64,000 nucleotides of DNA, from contig OX457041.1 in assembly GCA_949752735.1 (NCBI GenBank), positions 26,776,705 through 26,840,704 of the forward strand. Direction: 5' to 3'. The position numbers were made by a program, and so were the translations under genes. Origin of the DNA: Lumbricus terrestris. Taxonomy: Eukaryota > Annelida > Clitellata > Crassiclitellata > Lumbricidae. Below the pieces are notes generated by a model that was not told where the DNA came from, did not search any database, and worked only from the letters and a program-made list of their open reading frames with translations. Below, piece after piece: positions 55,876 to 64,000 of this stretch; the stretch's first letter is position 1; every line of letters starts with the position of its first letter.

Positions 55876-56854
55876 TAGAAATGCTGATCTGTCCAGTCAG
55901 GCACGAGGAGGTCAGAGGTCCCTGATAAACAGTCCTGTTCCTGTGCTTCATGCAGTCCAAGTAGATATATTTCAAAGTGCACCATCCCTTAATCTGTGAG
56001 ATTTATACATGGTCATATTAAAGAGGGGCCTATTAAGCTTGGCTGCACAGAATCACATCAACAGGTGGAAGGTACTCCTTCTGACAAGTCCTAGTCTCTG
56101 TTACTTGAATGAGGGTGTGACGGCCAAACATGCTTTAAAGATAAGGGATTAATGACAGATGACCACTGGCCGACCTATATAGCTATGGTCAGTGAGCAGC
56201 CATATACATATATATACACACTCTTTTCTCTTCCTATACTCATTCACCTTCTACCACTGTTCCTCCCCCTCCTCCTTCATCACCTCCTTTCTCTTCCCTG
56301 TTAGATATTTCAAACAGCTGTCAGCCAAGCAGCAGGAGGAAGGGGAAGTGGTAATATAAGAGACAGAGGAAGAAGTGGAGGGGAGAAAGCATGAAAGAGG
56401 GTGCCACTCTTCTAATACACACACATATATATATATATATATACTATTCCCCTTCCTCTTCTCCTTCACAGGGTCTACCACTGTTCCACTCAGGAAGGGG
56501 TAGTAGAAGAGAAAGAGGAGAAGGAGGAAGGAGGAGAGACAGCATGGAAAAGGGTGATACAAACTTCCCCCCCCCACCCCTCTTTCCTCAGCTCTTGCTG
56601 GTAGGCTGTTTGAAATAGGATAGTCTAATATAAAGCAATCATCAGCAGGCTGTCTGTCCTGTGATTGTCTGTTCATTGTACTATAATGCAGTTGAGAGAT
56701 TCTGCAGGTTAGCTGTTAAGCCCTTTGATGTGTTGTATGCTATTCATAATTACCACCCGGGCCCGGAAGGCTTTTCATCGCGGGGTCCGGTTATCTGCCG
56801 GGTGTCAAATACCCGGCATATCCGGGTATCCGGGTCAGCACCCGGCTATGCCCT
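55524..56854. mobile_element. Nested hAT element, TAGGGCATAGCCGGGTG ends, 1331 bp
   Basis: Starts TAGGGCATAGCCGGGTGCCG and ends CAGCACCCGGCTATGCCCTA. An exact 8-bp repeat ATGCTTAA lies at 55516-55523 and 56855-56862. The subterminal parts repeat CCGGGT(A/C)CGGGT words at both ends. The centre includes a TA run (55837-55872) and purine/pyrimidine-rich segments. It has no transposase. Confidence 0.93.
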
Positions 56855-57337
56855 AATGCTTAATATTTGCAGCATGAATAGGGAAATTGGTAATTTTTTG
56901 TCATGGCATTTTTTCGGTGGAATCAATTAAACCAACAGATAAATCGAAGAGCACTATTCAGATACAAACCATCCTAGCCACGCAGGAAAGCATGACCAGT
57001 ATTTTTAAGAACAAAGCTCATGATGCCAAGAAGACACACTTGAGACAAGGGTTTGAAGATTTCCACAAGCAAGTCGTGGCAGCTGTTGAGGCTGTCTCGC
57101 AAGCCGAATAGGCTTATATAACTTCGACTTCAAACTAAAGGAAACCTCAAACAACTGCCAAAAGCAGTTTTCGAATTATGAGGGTGAAAGTGCATAACAA
57201 TGAACAAACAAGTAACAAAAGTGTAATGAAACGGGGGAGGGGTACACAATCAATTTTGTCGTTGGGGGTCGTCACAACTTTCGAAATATTACAAATGGGT
57301 CGCCGCCCTAAAAAGGTTGAGAACCGCTGATGTAATG

Positions 57338-60304
57338 CTTGACTCTTGCCCACATGGCTGGATTTTATCCTCAGTCCCGGGATCATGTCACCGCTGCACG
57401 ATATATTAAATCATTCATTGTGTGTTCCACAGTGAATCGCATACAAACTGTGCTTGTCACGTACACAGCACTTAATAAATATGTCCGACGTCATTTCTGA
57501 CTTCTGCATTATTCAAAAACTCAATCACCACAGTACAGGTCCTATGGTCTTGTACGAGATCTGACAACTGTTCCTTCTCTATCATTGAATCCACTTCATG
57601 AAACAGTCTTTGATGTACGCCAGCTTTGAAGACACTCGTATGACAGCTGTTAAAACTATTGCGTAACCGATTTTATAAACTCCTGTACAGCACCATTTCT
57701 CTTTGCTTTGCTGTACAGTGCTATGCAAATAGTCGTTATATTATAACTTTTGTTGTCGTGTTATTGCGCCTGATCATTGAAAATGGTCAAGTAATTTTCT
57801 GAAGTACAAACAAAGCTGATTGTTTGGAGCACTTGCCTTGTAATATAGAGTATGGTTTGGAGCCGCCCCTCCTGAGAAGGTTTAATGCTGTGTAGAGGCT
57901 TTTCAGCAAGTCCTTCACTTGCAATTAGTGATTGAGCACTATTGATTGATGGCTATATGATTGATGCTGGATGATGGTGCTTAGTCAATAAATAATGATA
58001 TTAAATGATAATTATGATTTTAGTTACAATAATAATGACTGCAGACTAGCATCAGTGAAGATGAACAATTTCCAGGATTGACATGATTAATGATTATTGC
58101 TAGCTGCATTTGTGGTCACCTAGTCTATGGTGAGCAATAGTCTTGTGGTAATCTGAGTGATTCCCTTCGCAAAGTCAATGCTGCTCCTTACCATTGTCCA
58201 ATGTCCATGGAGTGATCAATCATTAACGAGAACACCATTTCAACTGCCAATTGTTTCCAGGACTATAAAAGAAAAATTCGCACATTTTAAGTAACTATGA
58301 GAAAGAACTTGCATTTTGGCAACTTTGGAAAAATGAACATTGTTCATGCAAGAAACTTTTATAGAAGTGTTTGCCAAGTGCTGCATTGCACGAATGATTA
58401 ACATTGCAGTACAGGCATTTTGCAGTCAACTGCATGTTATCCATAATAATTCAGTTTTCTTTCAGAAAGTTTGAGGTACAATATACATGCCATGAAGTAA
58501 TATTTAGTTAACTGTCAGCAAACATAAAAACCGGACATTTTCCAGGTTTTAGTTTTGCCTGCCAGACAGAAAATGTGAGGTCAGAATGTAGGACATATCC
58601 TCACTTTACCGGACATCTAGCAACCATATTCTAGATAGAGGAGTTATTTTACCTGTTCATTAGCTTCTTCTTGGATCTATAGTTATTTGTGTCTTGTTGG
58701 GTGTTTCAATCGCCATTGTTTTGATGGTTTTCTATGCGTTGATCATTGGGTCAAATCTTGTACCCTGTGACTTTGATCCATTTCTAGCAAGAAGGAAATC
58801 TGAGATTATTCACATGCCCTGCTATTTTATTCAATTCACTTCGTGGTGTTTTTAAGGCTGACTGACATTACTGCTTCTGGATATAACACATTAGGCACGT
58901 GTCTATGAAATTAGCCAAGAATAGCAGTATACTTTCAAGGATTTGTCACTGACTTTCTGAATCTGACCTATAGAGTACAAATCATATAAAAATTATGTCT
59001 TGATTTCCCGTTTGTGATCCTGTAACATATATTGGACATATTGTGGTTTTTGTTTTAAATATAGTATGGTTCTTATTTGAAAAATTGGAGATAAATTTGT
59101 CAAAACATGCCATTTGAAAAATTTGCATGTAAAATGCTGGTCTGCCGATACCAAACATGTTTTTATTGGCGGATATAGATAAGTTTCAAATTAGTTTTCA
59201 TGTTTCACTATCACTTGATGGTTATTTTAATGAGGGAACTGCTGTACATGATCATTACAACAGAGCTTTGTCAAGACCCAAAAATGCTGAGTTTCTAGTA
59301 ACACAACAGGGTCACTTTTTCCACGACTTCGATGATTTTTGTGATAAAATTATATTAGCATATTTATACACTGTAGAGTAACATTGCTTTCTGTGCCAGA
59401 GGTTCAGAATTGCGACATTTAGTTCCATTCGCTGAAGCAAATGATGCTCGGAAACAGCAGTCTTTCCATGTAAATAAAGACACAGTTAGTTAGAATAATT
59501 TCCCATGGTCAGTTTTATAAAGTGGGATGCGTGTAATAAATCCGAAATCCCGGACAAGAAGCTCAGCCTCTTTAGAAGAGGGGAGAGAGCCACAGCGCTG
59601 GACGCTTAGGGTGGAGATTTGTGTCACATGTATATGTGACCCATCTGACCAAAACCAGGCACATCTCGGTTTTGTACAAATTGAGTGCCATACATCTTCT
59701 AAAAGAATCAAATTTCTTAGAACTTTATAATGACACAAATCTTATTGCTCAACCATGCTCCTGTCCAAAGTTATGAGCAAAAAATGGTTCAACCATTCGA
59801 ATTACAATTCTGAGAAAAATGCATTTAAAGTTTCCTATAACTTTGAAATGCAAGATGCTTTAAAGCAACCATGTTCAGAATTAAATTGAATTTACAACAA
59901 ATAAACAGATTGCATAATATGCTACAAGGAAGTCTGGATTTTTACTCATGCCTCATTTGTTATGCTAGCCTCATTCCGAATATGACCATTAAAGGTGGGA
60001 AAGTGGAAAATTTCTGGAAAAGTCATCGAATTATTTGAATATTAGCCATTTCAAAATCATCCAAAATATCATGAAAAATAAAAAAAATTCATGCATTTAA
60101 AAATTTTTTTTATTATCTGTCAAAAAATTGGAAAAAAGTTTTTAATCACATTTTAGCCATTCTCTCAGAAGTGTGTGTTGCAACATGTGCTTGGTTTTGG
60201 TCAGATGAATCATATATTAGAATTTACCTTATGATGAAGCATTGTAACAGGAAAATTTTCTAAATGTAATAACGGTGTTGTTTCTTGCATTGTCTGTGTT
60301 TCAG
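57338..60304. other. Right part of DAZAP1 intron 2
   Basis: Mostly unique AT-rich sequence. 57905-57945 resembles a SINE body fragment (AAGTCCTTCACTTGCAATT). 58525-58640 has two CCGGACAT blocks in opposite orientation. Open frames at 59157-59381 and 59527-59730 show no domain. No additional exon is needed, because exons 2 and 3 join in phase. Confidence 0.5.
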
Positions 60305-60471
60305 CATCTCTGCTAAAATACTTCAGTCGCTATGGTGAAGTGATAGACTGTGTTGTGATGCGAAATTCAACGACAAATAAGTCACGTGGATTTGGGTTCG
60401 TGACCTTCAAGGACCCGGCATGTGTGGAGATGGTCCTTACCAGTGGGCCGCATGAATTGGATGGTAGACAG
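60305..60471 (+). CDS. DAZAP1: DAZAP1-like, exon 3 (core of RRM1)
   Basis: A 167-bp exon between CTGTGTTTCAG and |GTAAGAGAG. It starts with two bases that complete an Ala codon with the last base of exon 2, then SLLKYFSRYGEVIDCVVMRN, the RNP1 octamer RGFGFVTF, and ends ELDGRQ in phase 0. All RRM helices and strands between RNP2 and the C-terminal strand lie here. There are no stops or frameshifts. Confidence 0.93.
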
Positions 60472-60594
60472 GTAAGAGAGGTCATTTGTTCCTCTGAAAC
60501 AGCGTGAAGTGACGATTGCCCCCAAGGTAGTGTTGGTTTAGTTTTGCTTCGAGTTTCAGTTTAGGTTATTGTTAGTTTCAAATGTTGTCTGCTT

Positions 60595-60740
60595 TAGTCA
60601 GTAGTTTTGGTTTTTAAGTCAAGTTTTAGTTTTGATTTTTAAGTCAAGTTTTAGTTTTGGTTTTTAAGTCAAGTTTTAGTTTTGATTTTTAAGTCAAGTT
60701 TTAGTTTTGATTTTTAAGTCAAGTTTTGGTTTTGGTTAAT
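60595..60740. repeat. 25-bp minisatellite in DAZAP1 intron 3
   Basis: About five copies of TTTTTAAGTCAAGTTTTAGT-TTTGA with A/G variants. Confidence 0.85.
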
Positions 60741-61038
60741 AGAAACTGAAACTTCCTTGTTACAGTTTCAGTTTCTTCAATTTTAACTCTTGTTCCATTT
60801 TCAGTTATTCATTTAACGCATCAAATTACTGCAAATAGGAGATGAAAATTTCGTTATTTTTGCAGTGTGACAACATGCCTGTTATCATATGTATAAGATG
60901 TATGCCAATTTAATGATCATAATGGACATGTATTGTTGAAGGCTGGCTAAAGTTCACAAGGTTGATGAATTACAGTGGATTTTGTTATCGTTGCATTTGT
61001 CTTTCCTTTCAAAAGGGGAAAATGATTGTGCTTTTCAG

Positions 61039-61077
61039 ATTGATCCAAAGTCGTGCAATCCTCGAAGCATGAACAAG
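61039..61077 (+). CDS. DAZAP1: DAZAP1-like, exon 4 (RRM1-RRM2 linker)
   Basis: A 39-bp exon between GTGCTTTTCAG and |GTGAGTCG. It encodes IDPKSCNPRSMNK in phase 0 on both sides. It corresponds to the conserved linker after RRM1 in DAZAP1 (IDPK.C.PRGM). The next exon is not found before 64000. Confidence 0.88.
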
Positions 61078-61245
61078 GTGAGTCGCTGTGACTCTCTGAT
61101 TGATGTAAGTTGCCTTATAGAATATCGTTGTGTTGTACAAACATACATAACAACTTGCATAATTATGCCATGACTTTTGTTATTCAGTAAAAAAAATGTT
61201 ATGTTATCTTATTCCATACCCTGCAACTTATTCCTGTCCTGACTT

Positions 61246-61461
61246 TGTGGGGCGCGCTGGTGTAGGGATATGTTCAGTGCCTTGGAGCCGGAAGGTCGCA
61301 GGTTCAAATCCACCTCAAGCCGCTGCGTAGGGACCCTGAGCAAGTCCTTCACTCGCAATTGCTCATGCGCTTCAGCGTGAAACTCCAATTCAGTGTCAAC
61401 TGTCCATACTGTAGTCGGGTGCACCTCTGAGTAGAAATCTTAAAGGAGTGCTATCACAAGT
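61246..61461 (+). mobile_element. tRNA-derived SINE, full copy, in DAZAP1
   Basis: GTGGGGCGCGCTGGTGTAGGG head, GGTTCAAATCC B box (61302-61312), the body words AAGTCCTTCACTCGCAATTGC and GCGTGAAACTCCAATTCAGT, and the tail CACCTCTGAGTAGAAATCTTAAAGG. It is the same family as 48961-49180. Confidence 0.85.
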
Positions 61462-64000
61462 TCTCGTACATGCATTGTTATATTATCATGTTCTTTTATA
61501 GTTGCCTTGACCTTAAAGCTTCTTGCTGATGCTCTGACCCATTGTTGTCATGGTCTCAGTGCTTACCATCTTTTTATGTCTTGGTACTGTACTGCTGCTG
61601 CTGCTGAGGCCCTTTATTATTATTATTTTGACTGTTATTGTTGCTTTGACCTTGTGCTTAAATACATTTGATATGGTTTTTCATGTATGTATGATATGAT
61701 GTATGTATGTTGGATTGTATCTGCAGATGATGTATATGTGCGTGTGCATTCATGCATGTATGTTTCTGGATATTTATATAGCACATATAGAATACAGACA
61801 ATTCTAATTTAGCATTTCATTGTGCGTCTGAAAATTGTGTGGGCATAATAAGGAAGTTCGTCAAAGTATGTAACCACACTGTGAGTGTTGGCAACTGTGC
61901 AAAAGGTTACTGTACTTAGATACGAGTGTTCAGTTGCAAATTTATGTGCATAATTATTGTGATTTGACTTGATATGCAGATAGATATTGGTAATATAATG
62001 TAACGTAACCAAACATTTGTATGACAACTCCTTATATTACCTCAAGTAGGCTATCCTTGCAAGCTGATATGATGTAAAAGTTAATTTTCATTTTTCCTAG
62101 TGACAATTTTCTGATGAATTCATTTTATTTGTATACTTCTGGAAACTTAATATATCAACTTTTTAAGTACTTCTTAAAAGAGCCATACTCATTGGCCTAA
62201 GCGATTTTGTGCATTTAATTCGGTAAGAAAATTCCTCTGTATTTTAAAGCACAATGCATTATGTAACTGGAAAGTCATCATTTGGGCACAGATGTGGAGC
62301 CTAGTAGGGCCATTGATGGTCAACACTGATGATACATTGTGCTTTGTTATAAGAGTGCTAAGTCCTGAAGCTTGGAAGTTGGATAATTTAGGGATGTTTA
62401 ACTGTAGAAATATTAAGGTTGAAATATGCTGGGACAATAGTTCCAAATGGTTAGTGCAGGTGATTTTGAACATTTATTGTTGGGCGACATATATTGTTGT
62501 CATTCGTTCAGCAACAGGTGTTGTCTTGCTAGTATTGATTTTTACCGACTTGTGACTTGAGCTGGGCAAACTACTTTGTGCTGTTTAATTGACAAAAGCA
62601 ATTGATTTTCTGACGAATTCATTTTATTTGCTAATTACTGCTAATTGTGTAGAATTGCTGCACAGCTTGAAGACCTGATGACCTCTCGAAATTGCTAAGT
62701 TAACAGTTGGCATGTCACTGATGATTGCATTGGTGCATTCTGCTGTTTTGCTATATATTGCAGTATGAGCTCAGAAGGTTGATGATTTTAGGATGTTTAA
62801 TTGTAGAAATATTTAGTCGAATAACTGCATACGGTGGTGTGTGGGGCACCGGATCATTTTCCTATTATGGGTCATTGAGTTCACTTGCGTGGGTAATGAA
62901 GAGCAGTCTCTTAAGCTAACTAACCACTTGAGGCAACTGTATAAATATTATTTTTAATCTAAACTTAGAACAAACTGACTTGTGATATAAACATGAAATA
63001 GTATAGGAACTCATAATAACGAGTTTAAGAAGAATCGATTTTATTTTGCATACATGTGTACATTCCCTGATGTATGGTTTAATTGATGTATGAATTGACA
63101 TTTGTATTTGATGTCTTTCAAGAGCCTTGTAAAGGTTCTGGCACTTGAGCAACTGATATGGATCTCTTTGTCACAGACCATACAGGTGTAGCCTGTATGG
63201 TCTGTATGGCCTGCTCTGTTTCCTGATCTCACCTGCTTACAATGTGAACTCTTCATTTGCAAGTATATCAGATCTTGAAGTTGACAGGCTTCAAGCATCT
63301 AAAAGTATCTGGCTTCTGTCAGGCTGTGCTGCTTGCATCTTCTTGTTCACACCTCAATCAGCTTCCAAATTAGATTAAACTGACCAATAGAAGCACTCTT
63401 ATACTGACCAATAGAAGCACTCCTATACTACCTACCTTCAACTGCTAGGATTTCCTGACAGCCCACTGTGCAGGCTGCTATCTTGCAATGTATGGGTCTT
63501 TTGGTTGAACCTGATGTAGCATTGTTGTGTACTCTTGTGCATTCCCTCTTCCTTTAAGGAATAATGCTAGAAATTGTTATTTCTCATTAGCTTTCAAACA
63601 TCTGGACTTAACGCAGCCCTTCACACGGAGATTGACAAACCAACTCATCTCAGAGTCACACTTCTATGTGACCTTGTGATGATGATGACGGCGGTGGTGG
63701 CCACAATGATGATGATGTTATAAGAAGTTAATCAATTTAAAATGTAGGTCAAAGTATTCCTGCTGATCCATTAGAGTGTAGAACTGTGAGGAAGGTGGAC
63801 CAATGGTTGAGAAGTACTGGCCCAGCTGTTCCAGTGACAGTTATGCCTTATATTATTATTATTATTCCATTTCATGACCCTGTATATAATATTATGCCAT
63901 TATATGATATACGAAAGGTCATTGAAAGGCTGTAGATATTGAGGTAGATGCAATAATTCTGTGCGTATGTATATATGCAGTTTATGCACTTGTCACGCAT
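61462..64000. other. Downstream intron of DAZAP1, nothing coding found
   Basis: No RRM2 exon is visible. 62100-62460 and 62595-62830 share diverged segments (TTTTCTGA(T/C)GAATTCATTTTATTT and TTTA(G)GGATGTTTAA(C/T)TGTAGAAATATT). Short TATG, ATT and GAT runs occur at 61685, 61616, 63680 and 63855. Confidence 0.5.

Larger units (their letters stand above)
54649..57329. mobile_element. hAT element with Charlie-type ends, 2681 bp including a nested insert
   Basis: Starts CAGCGGTTCTCAACCTGTGG and ends AAAAGGTTGAGAACCGCTG, the widespread Charlie-type hAT terminus. An exact 8-bp repeat ATGTAATG lies at 54641-54648 and 57330-57337, inside DAZAP1 intron 2. The interior contains an imperfect ~105-bp tandem repeat (54930-55300) and another hAT element (55524-56854). 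No intact transposase is seen. A 74-codon frame at 56887-57111 is unassigned. Confidence 0.93.

Noticed and set aside
59157..59381. 74-codon frame in DAZAP1 intron 2 as an extra exon
   Set aside because: Exons 2 and 3 join in phase and reproduce a continuous RRM, so an exon here would disrupt the domain. No matching splice sites were seen.

Overview
The window reads as a piece of a large, repeat-rich animal genome. Gene density is very low. There are spliced exons with GT/AG introns, long dinucleotide to tetranucleotide microsatellites, tRNA-derived SINEs, decayed LINE reverse transcriptases and many class II DNA transposons. Nothing bacterial or viral is seen. The transposon mix and the frequent AGGCCTAT-type words suggest a marine invertebrate, perhaps a deuterostome such as an echinoderm. 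That guess is weak and rests on general familiarity only.

The only host gene I can support is the 5' half of a DAZAP1-like (hnRNP/Musashi-type) RNA-binding protein on the + strand. Its four coding exons (52471-52493, 53391-53431, 60305-60471, 61039-61077) join in phase to give the N-terminal 90 residues, which is the whole first RRM. The gene runs off the right edge. Intron 2 (6.9 kb) holds a hAT element with a second hAT element nested inside it.

Layout. 1-2.5 kb: mariner, hAT and unassigned repeat fragments. 2.6-6.2 kb and 8.6-15.3 kb: two direct copies (A and B) of one segmental duplication, separated by a 0.9 kb CATA microsatellite. Copy B has gained three hAT insertions and copy A a truncated LINE. 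15.3-17.1 kb: unassigned. 17.1-18.8 kb: a 37-bp minisatellite. 18.8-24.4 kb: a complete 5.57 kb Kolobok-like transposon with TTAA target duplications, long near-identical inverted repeats, a small spliced gene and a convergent transposase broken by a 162-bp hAT MITE. 24.4-31.6 kb: a SINE, hAT MITEs, two mariner-like elements, and purine- and pyrimidine-rich tracts. 32-34 kb: pyrimidine-rich microsatellites. 34.5-36.8 kb: a gag-like ORF. 39-50 kb: hAT, mariner, SINE and LINE remnants. 50.2-50.9 kb: a LINE remnant. 52.4 kb to the end: the DAZAP1-like gene.

The clearest pattern is thirteen separate insertions that each have hAT-type termini (CA.. or TAGGG..) and an 8-bp direct repeat at both edges. 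Twelve of these repeats are exact and one matches at 7 of 8 positions. Several elements are nested, so relative insertion order can be read directly. Most long open frames in the window are by-products of tandem repeats and are not genes.
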